DNA of 23,392 nt. Origin: Acidobacteria bacterium CG_4_9_14_3_um_filter_49_7 (GTDB lineage: Bacteria; Acidobacteriota; Holophagae; Thermotomaculales; Thermotomaculaceae). The notes beneath the pieces were generated by a model. That model was given only the letters and a program-made list of their open reading frames with translations, was not told the origin of the DNA and did no database searches. Shown in pieces: positions 1 through 7,080 of this stretch. The first letter of the stretch is position 1. Each line of letters starts with the position of its first letter. The DNA lies in assembly GCA_002789615.1 (NCBI GenBank), contig PFTO01000133.1, positions 1,659-25,050 on the forward strand. The letters run 5' to 3'. A program made the position numbers and the translations under genes.

Positions 1-1
1 T

Positions 2-919
2 TATTTGCTGGATCTCTCGGCAACCCTGAAAGCAAACAAACGTGCGGGCATGTATGGAGACACACTAAAACGAAAGAATATTGCATTAATTTTTGAGAAG
101 CCCTCGACAAGAACAAGGACCGCATTCACAGTGGCCTGCGTTGATGAAGGCGCTCACCCGGAATACCTGGGGAAAAATGATATTCAGTTGGGGAAAAAAG
201 AAACGGTGAAGGACACGGCCCGTGTGCTGGGACGGGTATTTGACGGAATTGAGTTTCGGGGCTTTAAGCATGACACGGTGGTCCAGCTAGGTAAATTTGC
301 CGGTGTACCGGTGTGGAACGGCTTGACCGACACTTTTCACCCCACCCAGGTTCTGGCGGACTTTCTAACCGTGAAGGAAAATTTTGGCCATCTGAAAGGC
401 ATTCAATTTGCCTACCTTGGCGACGGTCGGAACAACATGGCCAATTCTCTGATGATCGGGGCGGCAAAGATGGGAATGGATTTTCGGATTGTGGCACCGG
501 ATGGTATGTATCCGGAAAACAGTCTTATTGATGCAGCAAAGAAAATCGCGGCGGAAACCGGCGCGAAACTCACCTTCACAGCGAACCTTGCAGATGGTGT
601 GAAAGATTGTGATGTACTGTACACCGACGTCTGGGCTTCCATGGGGGAAGAAGAAAAAATTCCGGAACGAATTCGCCAGCTGAAACCCTACCAGGTGAAC
701 ATGGATGTGGTGAAAGCAACTGGCAATAACGAGGTTATTTTTCTTCACTGCCTCCCGGCTTTCCACAATGATGAAACCGATATGGCTAAAAAGTTCCCGG
801 ATATCAAGGAAGTCAGTGAAGATGTGTTTGAAAGCGGGCACGCCAAGGTTTTTGACCAGGCGGAAAACAGAATGCATACCATCAAGGCTGTCATGGTTGC
901 AACGCTGGGAAGTCAGTAA
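2..919 (+). CDS. argF: Ornithine carbamoyltransferase, 5'-truncated by window edge
   Basis: Catalyses carbamoyl phosphate + ornithine to citrulline, a cytosolic step of arginine biosynthesis (or, run backwards, arginine catabolism). The visible 305 codons carry the carbamoyl-phosphate loop STRTR (bases 104-118), the DTFHPTQVLADF segment, DVWASMGEEE, and the catalytic HCLPAFH motif (bases 746-766) that binds ornithine. Family members are about 310-335 residues and normally have some 25-30 residues before the LLDLSATLK segment seen here. The reading frame is open at base 2, so the true start lies upstream of the window; the TTG at base 5 is not the start. No carbamate kinase or arginine deiminase gene is adjacent, so the anabolic name argF is preferred over arcB, but sequence alone does not separate them. 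The next gene is about 200 bp away with its own promoter. Confidence 0.95.
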   Translation, partial: YLLDLSATLKANKRAGMYGDTLKRKNIALIFEKPSTRTRTAFTVACVDEGAHPEYLGKNDIQLGKKETVKDTARVLGRVFDGIEFRGFKHDTVVQLGKFAGVPVWNGLTDTFHPTQVLADFLTVKENFGHLKGIQFAYLGDGRNNMANSLMIGAAKMGMDFRIVAPDGMYPENSLIDAAKKIAAETGAKLTFTANLADGVKDCDVLYTDVWASMGEEEKIPERIRQLKPYQVNMDVVKATGNNEVIFLHCLPAFHNDETDMAKKFPDIKEVSEDVFESGHAKVFDQAENRMHTIKAVMVATLGSQ

Positions 920-923
920 GGGA

Positions 924-939
924 GCGTCCTTTAGGACGC
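924..939 (+). terminator. Short hairpin after argF (weak terminator candidate)
   Basis: GCGTCC-TTTA-GGACGC forms a perfect 6-bp stem with a 4-base loop, starting 4 bases after the argF stop codon. There is no T-tract behind it, so it is not a classic intrinsic terminator. It could stabilise the mRNA 3' end or be part of the dispersed intergenic element that follows. Confidence 0.35.
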
Positions 940-957
940 GTGGACGGGAAAAGGGAA

Positions 958-985
958 GTGAAGGGTGATAAGTGATGGGTTACAG
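958..985 (+). repeat. Heptanucleotide tandem tract (GTGATGG-like)
   Basis: Four consecutive 7-base units begin at 958, 965, 972 and 979; each starts GTG or GTT and they are variants of GTGATGG. The last two units read GTGATGGGTTACAG, almost the same as a tract at the far end of the window (23300-23314). Related heptamers occur at 19913-19933 and, inverted, at 19991-20018. All are just downstream of gene ends. Confidence 0.5.
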
Positions 986-1027
986 GCCAACTCCCTGATT
1001 TTCTGACCCCTTCTCCAGCTCCAACTG

Positions 1028-1047
1028 TTGCCTCCCACAGGTGGCAA
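1028..1047. promoter_or_regulatory. 20-bp palindrome upstream of a promoter (possible operator)
   Basis: TTGCCTCC-CACA-GGTGGCAA is an inverted repeat of two 8-base arms with a single mismatch and a 4-base spacer. It ends 4 bases before the -35 box of the promoter at 1052-1080. Size and placement suit a dimeric regulator that activates or blocks that promoter; a transcript hairpin after argF is the alternative. Confidence 0.4.
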
Positions 1048-1051
1048 CACA

Positions 1052-1080
1052 TTGACACTGCGCAGGCGGACAGGTAGAAT
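1052..1080 (+). promoter_or_regulatory. Sigma-70-type promoter for the 1122-2912 gene
   Basis: A perfect -35 box TTGACA (1052-1057), a 17-base spacer and the -10 box TAGAAT (1075-1080, 5 of 6 consensus). Predicted transcription start is near 1087, giving a leader of about 35 bases that carries the G-rich ribosome binding site of the next gene. This is the closest match to consensus in the window. Confidence 0.7.
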
Positions 1081-1121
1081 AAACTTTATGAAGTTCGAAA
1101 TGATCTTGTGGGGGGGTGACC

Positions 1122-2912
1122 GTGGCGAAATCCCGTGAAAAGAGAGACCTGATTGCCCAGTGGGCATTTGACTCCAGGCCGATTCTGGGTCGCTTTCACC
1201 TGTGGCTGGAAGATGTAGATGTAAAGTGGGTAAGAGGTACACCGTTCAAGGAATTCCACGGGGAGATCTCGTTTGTAGATGGGCGAATTGAGCGGCTTTT
1301 TGCCATGACCGGGGCGGTTACCGCACTGGGCACGCAGCTTTTCGGCCGTTTCGGTGAAGGTGTGGGCTTGGACAAATCCGGCCAGAACCAGGTAAAGAAG
1401 GACGCGGACGCGATTTCCGCCTACATCATGAGTGAAAGTCTCTGGTACCTGTCCAGACAATTGCCTGAAAATCACGCCATCATGGTTTCTCTGGGGGAAG
1501 GATTGATGCCCAAGGGCGGTGAGACTCCGGATATGGGATCCAATCCACTTCTGGGTTTTGGCCGTGTGTACGCCCGACCGGAGGTGGCCAAGTGGCTGGA
1601 CAAACGGGTCCAGCTGATGATTAATGACAGTTCCTACGGCTGGAAGGGGTTTTATGGAGATTTGCGGGACGCAGGGATTACGGTCTGGGGTACCGCAATT
1701 GACACTTTGGAAAACACGTCGCGATTTGCCAAGGGCAAGAAAACCGGGCCGATGAGTATACTCCACGTCTTTGACCAGCCCCTCCATGTGACCCGTCCCT
1801 ACGAGGGATACATAGGGAACCTGCTCCTCCCCAAAGCTGTGGTAAGGGCTGCAGGGAACCGGTCCATCCTGATCAATTTCCGAACCCCACGTAAACTGGT
1901 ACTGGAAGCTATTGAAGAGGCCTATCCAGGTATCCGTCGCGAAAATGTTCACGTCTGGACTCTTCGGGGGAAGAGTCGTGAATTTCGGATCGGTAAACTG
2001 TGGAAAGAGTGGAGCGATCTTGGGGTTCACCTGACAGAAAATGAATGGGTATTACCTACCACCGGTATTCCTCTTTTTACAGATTCCGGCACCTACGCCC
2101 CTACCTACCACATCGGCACATGGCAGGATGAAGAGGGCCAGACCCATCTGTTCCTTGTGGATGGTTATGCCGCATCAGCTGAAGCCATGCAGGCTACCAG
2201 CCTGGCACCCATGCTGGGACTGGAGGCTTTTTTGTCGGTATTTACCTCCAAATTCAAACTGCCTTACGACCGGGAATGGCATATCATGGGGTTGAACCCA
2301 CAAGCGACGGATTTTGCCGAAAAGCTTGCTGAAATCCTGGAAGGCCAACCAGACAGGGAAACAATTGAGATGTACCGGGAACTTATTCAAGGCGGTATTG
2401 AAGCCGGCATTCCCGTCAAGAAAGCCAACGTCAGTGCGGATGATTTTTTCCCGGAAAAAAACTGGGAAGTGATGGCTATTTCCGGCTACATGTGCCCGGA
2501 TCCATACTCCGGTGCTTCAGGTATAAAAAAGGTGGGAGAGAATATTTACCAGGCAACAGTCCGTCAGGCCACACCCCGGGCAGACAAGCAGATCACTTTC
2601 ACTTTCCGACTGATGGAGACAATGGAGCAGAGCCGTCTGGTATTCAGCCCGCTTCTGAATCGTTTTTTTTACGGCGAAGATTTCGAAAATCGCCCCGTAA
2701 AGATTTCCGATTCCGGCAGGATTCGCAACGAGTTGCAGACTCTCTGTTCCGAGGCACTTGAATTTCTCGGGGAAGACCGGATCAGGGTCCATTTCAACCT
2801 CATTCTGCCTGACGTGATTTCATTGGAGCATCAGGCAAAGCTGAAAGACATTCTCCGTTGGTACAAGGCAAACCATCCTCTCTGGTTCGGGTGGCTGGAA
2901 TTGGCGGATTGA
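1122..2912 (+). CDS. Large conserved-looking protein of unknown function
   Basis: A 596-597 residue protein I do not recognise. It has no signal peptide and no evident membrane span and looks like a folded cytosolic enzyme of mixed alpha/beta composition. Distinctive segments include VSLGEGLMPKGGETPDMGSNP (around residues 122-142), DSGTYAPTYHIGTW and DGYAASAEAMQATSLAPMLGL in the middle, and GYMCPDPYSGASG in the C-terminal third; the Gly/Asp/Ser-rich stretches could be catalytic or ligand loops, but that is inference. I chose GTG at 1122 because the run of G at 1110-1116 then sits 5 bases upstream; GTG at 1116 in the same frame is possible. It is a single-gene unit, with a near-consensus promoter and a palindrome in front and a strong terminator behind, so it is probably well expressed and individually regulated. 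Coding is clear from the long uninterrupted frame and this flanking signal structure. Confidence 0.85.
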   Translation: MAKSREKRDLIAQWAFDSRPILGRFHLWLEDVDVKWVRGTPFKEFHGEISFVDGRIERLFAMTGAVTALGTQLFGRFGEGVGLDKSGQNQVKKDADAISAYIMSESLWYLSRQLPENHAIMVSLGEGLMPKGGETPDMGSNPLLGFGRVYARPEVAKWLDKRVQLMINDSSYGWKGFYGDLRDAGITVWGTAIDTLENTSRFAKGKKTGPMSILHVFDQPLHVTRPYEGYIGNLLLPKAVVRAAGNRSILINFRTPRKLVLEAIEEAYPGIRRENVHVWTLRGKSREFRIGKLWKEWSDLGVHLTENEWVLPTTGIPLFTDSGTYAPTYHIGTWQDEEGQTHLFLVDGYAASAEAMQATSLAPMLGLEAFLSVFTSKFKLPYDREWHIMGLNPQATDFAEKLAEILEGQPDRETIEMYRELIQGGIEAGIPVKKANVSADDFFPEKNWEVMAISGYMCPDPYSGASGIKKVGENIYQATVRQATPRADKQITFTFRLMETMEQSRLVFSPLLNRFFYGEDFENRPVKISDSGRIRNELQTLCSEALEFLGEDRIRVHFNLILPDVISLEHQAKLKDILRWYKANHPLWFGWLELAD

Positions 2913-2932
2913 GTCGTTCAACTGTGGATCTT

Positions 2933-2964
2933 GGCCTGTTTTTTTTCAAAAACAGGCCTTTTTT
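2933..2964 (+). terminator. Intrinsic terminator
   Basis: A perfect 11-bp stem (GGCCTGTTTTT paired with AAAAACAGGCC) with a 4-base loop is followed directly by six T. It begins 21 bases after the stop codon of the unknown-function gene and separates it from the bactofilin gene. Confidence 0.9.
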
Positions 2965-3000
2965 CTGGCACCCTGAACATTTTTGGAGGATAATGAGGGC

Positions 3001-3366
3001 ATGAGTAATGATTCAAGCCTGTTGCAGACTGGAAACAAACCTTCCCTGTCACGTGTCCCCTCCGACGCAAAACTGAAAGGCGATCTCAATGTTACCGGAA
3101 CCGTTCAGGTGGACGGCCGCCTGGAAGGGAATCTGGTCAGTACCGGCCCGGTTGTTGTAACCGGAACTGTAATCGGAGATATTCATTCTCCTTCAGTTAC
3201 ATCCAGCGGAACGGTGAAGGGGAATATCCAGTCCACTGGCTATGTCAGACTGATGAAGGGCAGTTTCGCCCGGGGCGATATTTACGCACCATCCGTGATC
3301 GTCCAGGAAGGCGCCTCCCACAATGGTCGGATTCAGCTTGTTATGTCCGATCCGGATAAACGTTGA
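3001..3366 (+). CDS. Bactofilin (polymer-forming cytoskeletal protein)
   Basis: A 121-residue bactofilin (DUF583 family). These proteins polymerise without nucleotide into filaments that scaffold cell shape, stalk formation, chromosome positioning or envelope enzymes. After a polar N-terminal tail of about 20 residues comes the repeated short beta-helix pattern: KLKGDLNVTGTVQVDGRLEGN, then GTVIGDI, GTVKGNI and GSFARGDI, with glycine turns about every 6 and 17 residues. ATG 3001 is chosen over the in-frame TTG at 2983 because the ribosome binding site GGAGGA (2985-2990) lies 10 bases upstream of it. There is little room for a promoter after the terminator ending at 2964, so expression may depend on read-through or a cryptic promoter. 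Its last 26 bases overlap the end of the convergent aminotransferase gene. Confidence 0.9.
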   Translation: MSNDSSLLQTGNKPSLSRVPSDAKLKGDLNVTGTVQVDGRLEGNLVSTGPVVVTGTVIGDIHSPSVTSSGTVKGNIQSTGYVRLMKGSFARGDIYAPSVIVQEGASHNGRIQLVMSDPDKR

Positions 3367-4537
3367 GCCCCTCGCCCAGGATGTACATTGCCTGCTCCAG
3401 CTGTCCGCTTTCAATAACATAGGCGATGCGGATTTCATCGAAACCAATCCCTTCCGTGGCATAAAACCCATTTCCGGGAGCCACCAGAACGGTTTCATTC
3501 TTCACTTCGAACTCTGTCAGCAGCCAATGGGCAAATCCCACGGTATTTTTCACAGGCAATTTGGCCTGAATGTAGAACGCACCCCGGGGTTTTTTGCAAA
3601 AAACTCCATCGATTTTCATCAGCCCGTCATATACGGTATCCCGTCGTTTCTGGTATTCCTTGCGAATGCCGTCGAAATACTCCTGTCCCAGTTTGTGAAC
3701 CTCCATTGCCGCATACTGTTCCACTGTGGGCGGGCAAAGTCGTGCCTGTCCCATTTTCAGAATTGCATCCATAACATCCCTGTTGTGGGATGCCACCTGC
3801 CCCAGTCTGGCGCCACAGAGTGAAAAACGTTTGGATAAAGAATCCACCAGAATACAATGGTTCTCAAATCCAGGTTCCGATAAAATGGAATGATGCTGGC
3901 CATCGTACACAAATTCCCGGTACACTTCGTCGGAAACAAGAAAAATGTCATGCTTCAAACAGAGGACCTTTAATGCTTTGATTTCTTCCTTTGTATAGGC
4001 ATAACCGGTGGGATTGCCGGGGTTGCAAATCATGATGGCCCGGGTTCGGGGGGAGATTTTTGATTCCACTTCTGAAATGGGCGGAAGAGCGTAGCCGGTT
4101 TCTGCCCGGGAAGTTACCGGCACAATTCTGGCGGCGACCATGTTTGCAAAACCATTATAGTTGGCGTAGAAGGGCTCCGGAACAATTACTTCATCGCCAG
4201 GGTCGGTTATGGCTGCGAAAACAAAAATTATCGCTTCACTCCCGCCGGTGGTAACCAGAATTTCATCAGCAGTCAATGAAATTCCGCAACTTGCGTAGTA
4301 GTCAGACAGGGTTTTCCGGTATTCCGGCAACCCGCCGGACGGCCCATACTTGATTGTGGGGCCGGGGAAATTGCGATACACGTCCATGTAGGAAGGTGGG
4401 GTTTCAATGTCCGGCTGGCCGATGTTCAGCGGATAAATATGGCTCCGGATATCTTTCATCTTTAAATACGGGGCTTCCAGGCGCCGCATGGGAGAAGCCG
4501 GTTGGACTTTTCCCCGGATAGAAATGGCTTTTGTCAT
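3341..4537 (-). CDS. PLP-dependent class I/II aminotransferase (aspartate-aminotransferase-like)
   Basis: A 398-residue fold-type I aminotransferase that moves an amino group between an amino acid and a 2-oxo acid in the cytosol. Landmarks in order: the substrate-side NIGQPD (38-43), GGSEA near the PLP phosphate (98-102), CNPGNPTG (171-178, with the conserved Asn175), SDEVYREF with the PLP-ring aspartate (Asp203), the Schiff-base lysine Lys236 in SLSKRFSLCGARLG, and the carboxylate-binding Arg of FDEIRIAYV near the C terminus. Length is normal for the aspartate/aromatic aminotransferase group, but the substrate cannot be fixed from sequence. A strong ribosome binding site (GGAAGGAGA) precedes ATG 4537, and a promoter lies at 4589-4618. 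It is downstream of mgtE on the same strand but has its own promoter. The 3' end runs 26 bases into the bactofilin gene with no terminator visible between them. Confidence 0.93.
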   Translation of the reverse strand: MTKAISIRGKVQPASPMRRLEAPYLKMKDIRSHIYPLNIGQPDIETPPSYMDVYRNFPGPTIKYGPSGGLPEYRKTLSDYYASCGISLTADEILVTTGGSEAIIFVFAAITDPGDEVIVPEPFYANYNGFANMVAARIVPVTSRAETGYALPPISEVESKISPRTRAIMICNPGNPTGYAYTKEEIKALKVLCLKHDIFLVSDEVYREFVYDGQHHSILSEPGFENHCILVDSLSKRFSLCGARLGQVASHNRDVMDAILKMGQARLCPPTVEQYAAMEVHKLGQEYFDGIRKEYQKRRDTVYDGLMKIDGVFCKKPRGAFYIQAKLPVKNTVGFAHWLLTEFEVKNETVLVAPGNGFYATEGIGFDEIRIAYVIESGQLEQAMYILGEGLNVYPDRT

Positions 4538-4588
4538 GGTACATCTCCTTCCAGTGCCGGTTTAGCCCGCACCAGTGCTTACGATTCC

Positions 4589-4618
4589 ATTATACCGAAC
4601 ACCATCTGCCTGTGGCAA
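4589..4618 (-). promoter_or_regulatory. Sigma-70-type promoter for the aminotransferase
   Basis: Read on the minus strand: -35 TTGCCA (4618-4613, 5 of 6), 18-base spacer and a perfect -10 TATAAT (4594-4589). The predicted start is near 4582, with a leader of about 45 bases to ATG 4537. It uncouples the aminotransferase from mgtE. Confidence 0.65.
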
Positions 4619-4690
4619 AGAAAGTGAGATTCAGAAAAGAAAAACCTGTGTGTGTTAGAGAAAAAGGAGACAATTTTGCTGTTTCTGTTT

Positions 4691-6067
4691 TCAGCCAAAG
4701 AAGTGAATGCCGGCGAGAGCGACGGAGAAGTAAATGATAAGGCCCATGATGTCATTGGAGGAGGACACAAAGGGTGTGGTGGAAACGGCCGGGTCAAATC
4801 CGAGTCGTTTAACGAACAGGGGAAGGAGCGTTCCGTAGACGGAAGAAATACTGACGGCAACCAGCATGGCGAAGCCAACCGAACCGGCAAGTACCAGTTT
4901 TGGAACCTCCCCGCCGGGATACAGAACGTAGGAAAAAGCGAAAGCAATGATCCCGAAAACAACGCCGATGATAAAACCAATCCGTAACTGGTTCCACAAC
5001 AGCGAGGTCCACTTGTTTTCCTGGATCCGATCAAATGCCAGCTCCCGGGCCATGATGGCGGTGCTCTGAACCCCGATATTGCCGGCGGTGGCGTTGATCA
5101 TAGGCATGAACACGACAAACATGGCGAAGTAGATAAAACTGGCCTTTATATAGTCCAGCATGGATGCTACTACGAAAGTACTGAGAAAAGCGGGAAGGAG
5201 CCAGGGAATACGGATCCTGACTACTTTCCAGGGATTGCCCCGATGGAGGATTTCCTCCTCAGAGCTTCCTACCATGCGGTAAAAGTCTTCTTCCGCTTCT
5301 TCACGGATAATGTCGATGACGTCATCGACGGTGATAATTCCGACCAGCACCCGGTCATGGTCGACAACGGGAATGGCCAGCAGGTCGTATTGAGAAACCA
5401 GTGACGCCACTTCTTCCTGGTCTGTATCCACATTGATGGAAATGGGGCGATTGTTCATGATGTCTTTGAGGTATGTACCCGGTGTGGAAATCAGCAGTTG
5501 CCGCAGGGAGAGCACACCGCTGAGCCGGTTTTCTTCATCCACCAGATAGAGATAAAACACCATTTCTGCTTTTTCTTCCAGTTTTTGAAGCTGTTCAATT
5601 GCTTCCTTAACGGTCATACTGTCCGGGAGTGAGAAGTAGTCTGTGGTCATGATTCGGCCGGCAGTATCGTCGGCGTAAAGAAGTTGTTCCTCTAACTGGG
5701 GGGTGTCCTGCATCAGGTTTAAGATGGCGCTTTTCCGTTCTTCCGGCAGATCTTCAATGGTGGCCACGGCGTCATCTGAATTCATGAGACGGAGAATGGA
5801 TGCCAGTTTCTCCGGTTCCAGTTCTTCCGCAAACCTGTGCTGTACCCTTTCGTCCAACTCAACAAAAGTGTCGGCTGCTATTTCTTTATGTTTGCCGATG
5901 AGGAAATCCAGGATAGCTCCCTGATCAATGGATTTCAGCGCTTCGATTGCATCAGCCAGTTCCGAAGGATGTACTTTGGCCAGCAGATTTGCCAGATTTC
6001 CGAACGCACGGCGACGGATAAATTTCTTCATTGATTCGGCAATAAAGGCAATTTTCGGACTGGCCAT
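4691..6067 (-). CDS. mgtE: Magnesium channel MgtE
   Basis: A 458-residue inner-membrane Mg2+ channel; MgtE dimers import Mg2+ and close when their cytosolic domains bind it. Order of domains: a helical MgtE_N domain (about 30-135, LAKVHPSELADAIEAL and acidic loops), a CBS-domain pair (about 140-265, including YLVDEENRLSGVLSLRQLL and AIPVVDHDRVLVGIITVDDVIDII), the amphipathic plug-type helix, and five transmembrane helices (about 285-458). The pore-lining signature FMPMINATAGNIGVQ is present, as is the Asp of SSNDIMGLIIYF in the last helix, the position known for Mg2+ selectivity. Length matches the family. ATG 6067 follows GGAGGGAG, and the gene begins 31 bases after the rhomboid stop codon, so the two are probably co-transcribed. 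No M-box-like leader is visible, which agrees with it being second in an operon. The aminotransferase downstream has a separate promoter. Confidence 0.95.
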   Translation of the reverse strand: MASPKIAFIAESMKKFIRRRAFGNLANLLAKVHPSELADAIEALKSIDQGAILDFLIGKHKEIAADTFVELDERVQHRFAEELEPEKLASILRLMNSDDAVATIEDLPEERKSAILNLMQDTPQLEEQLLYADDTAGRIMTTDYFSLPDSMTVKEAIEQLQKLEEKAEMVFYLYLVDEENRLSGVLSLRQLLISTPGTYLKDIMNNRPISINVDTDQEEVASLVSQYDLLAIPVVDHDRVLVGIITVDDVIDIIREEAEEDFYRMVGSSEEEILHRGNPWKVVRIRIPWLLPAFLSTFVVASMLDYIKASFIYFAMFVVFMPMINATAGNIGVQSTAIMARELAFDRIQENKWTSLLWNQLRIGFIIGVVFGIIAFAFSYVLYPGGEVPKLVLAGSVGFAMLVAVSISSVYGTLLPLFVKRLGFDPAVSTTPFVSSSNDIMGLIIYFSVALAGIHFFG

Positions 6068-6098
6068 CTCTCCCTCCGATACGCAAACGACCTGTTTA

Positions 6099-6803
6099 TT
6101 ATAGCTTTAATCTCCAATTGGGAACAGCATTTTTTTTACCGACAAAGAAACGAAAGGCGCAAAGACCAAAGAGAAACCCGCCCACGTGGGCAAACCAGGC
6201 CACTCCACCACTCCCCCCTTGCCCCATGGAAAGAAGGCCACTTACAACCTGGAAAAGAATCCAGATTCCAATGAAAACCACAGCCGGAATTTTAATGAAA
6301 TCCAGGTAAATAATGATAAACACAAAGGTACGGATGCGGGCGTGGGGATAGAGTACTGCATACGCACCCAGTACACCGGAAATGGCACCGCTGGCGCCAA
6401 TCACCGGCGCGTTAGAACCAGGGAAAAGTGCCACATGAAGGAGAGAGGCGGCAATCCCCGCCAGGATGTAGAAAATCAGGTAGCGGACATGCCCCATCCT
6501 GTCTTCAACGTTGTCGCCGAATATCCATAAGAACCAAATATTACCCGCCAGATGCATGAAACCGCCGTGCATAAAAAGAGCGGTAATCAGATTTGCGACA
6601 GGCAAAACGGCTGTTGACGGGAAATAGTTGTGAAAATGCACCAGTTCGACTGGGATCAGGCCGTAATTGAGGACGGCGAAGCGGTAGGTGTCAGTCCCCC
6701 CCACAGACACAAGAAGGTAGATCAGCACATTGAGTGTGATGAGTCCGATGGTGACATAGGGTCTGGTATCGGTGGGATTGTCATCCCGGTACGGGAAGAA
6801 CAT
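6099..6803 (-). CDS. Rhomboid-family intramembrane serine protease
   Basis: A 234-residue integral membrane protease that cleaves transmembrane segments within the lipid bilayer. Six to seven hydrophobic segments are visible. The catalytic dyad is Ser138 in GASGAISG and His206 in WFAHVGGFLFG, and the HxxxxHxxxN motif (His79, His84, Asn88) of the second helix, which shapes the oxyanion site, is intact. The N-terminal FFPYRDDNPT stretch and the loop between helices 1 and 2 follow the common bacterial rhomboid pattern. ATG 6803 is preceded by GGAG on the minus strand. It is the first gene of a minus-strand unit with mgtE 31 bases downstream and is divergent from typA. Whether the protease acts on MgtE or is just co-transcribed cannot be told; substrates of bacterial rhomboids are mostly unknown. 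Confidence 0.93.
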   Translation of the reverse strand: MFFPYRDDNPTDTRPYVTIGLITLNVLIYLLVSVGGTDTYRFAVLNYGLIPVELVHFHNYFPSTAVLPVANLITALFMHGGFMHLAGNIWFLWIFGDNVEDRMGHVRYLIFYILAGIAASLLHVALFPGSNAPVIGASGAISGVLGAYAVLYPHARIRTFVFIIIYLDFIKIPAVVFIGIWILFQVVSGLLSMGQGGSGGVAWFAHVGGFLFGLCAFRFFVGKKNAVPNWRLKL

Positions 6804-6851
6804 TGCTCCGTCTCCAATTGTTTATTTTTGCGGCCGATGCCGATAGCGATC

Positions 6852-6880
6852 ATCTTATCGGATAGCATAACCTTCAGCAA
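6852..6880 (-). promoter_or_regulatory. Possible promoter of rhomboid-mgtE, overlapped by a dyad
   Basis: On the minus strand TTGCTG (6880-6875), a 17-base spacer and TAAGAT (6857-6852) form a weak promoter candidate. An inverted repeat, CCGATA (6840-6845) and TATCGG (6856-6861) with a 10-base spacer, covers its -10 and start region, as an operator would. Match to consensus is only moderate, so this is tentative. Confidence 0.3.
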
Positions 6881-6919
6881 CGGAATTTCAGGAAAGTCTT
6901 TACTCTATAGGAGTTTTAC

Positions 6920-6948
6920 TTGACTTAAGCCATGCCCTGCTCTACACT
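6920..6948 (+). promoter_or_regulatory. Sigma-70-type promoter for typA
   Basis: TTGACT (6920-6925, 5 of 6), a 17-base spacer and TACACT (6943-6948, 4 of 6). Predicted start is near 6955, leaving an unusually long leader of about 125 bases before typA. The 6804-7080 intergenic stretch holds this, the divergent weak rhomboid promoter and a leader hairpin; I see no gene in it. Confidence 0.55.
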
Positions 6949-7039
6949 CTGGAACGCGTGACGGTTCTACCTGAAAGCTTCATCCATGTTCATTTTCACA
7001 AAATGACAAGAATGGTTCGTATAGAACATCGCTTTGCGC

Positions 7040-7055
7040 CACAGCCCCGGCTGTG
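7040..7055 (+). promoter_or_regulatory. Hairpin in the typA leader
   Basis: CACAGC-CCCG-GCTGTG is a perfect 6-bp GC-rich stem with a 4-base loop, ending 25 bases before the typA start and about 15 bases before its GGAGT ribosome binding site. With the long leader it could modulate translation; no direct evidence. Confidence 0.35.
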
Positions 7056-7080
7056 AAAACACCAATACTGGAGTCACAAG

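Noticed and set aside
365..877. 170-codon minus-strand frame across the argF gene
   Set aside because: Antisense to a clearly coding, motif-complete ornithine carbamoyltransferase; composition is that of a shadow frame.
1086..2030. 314-codon minus-strand frame across the unknown-function gene
   Set aside because: Considered because the plus-strand protein is unrecognised. However the plus frame is twice as long and has a promoter, ribosome binding site and terminator in its own direction, while the minus frame has no such signals.
4538..4690. Possible magnesium riboswitch or terminator after mgtE
   Set aside because: No conserved M-box features; the region is downstream, not upstream, of mgtE and only the aminotransferase promoter is evident.
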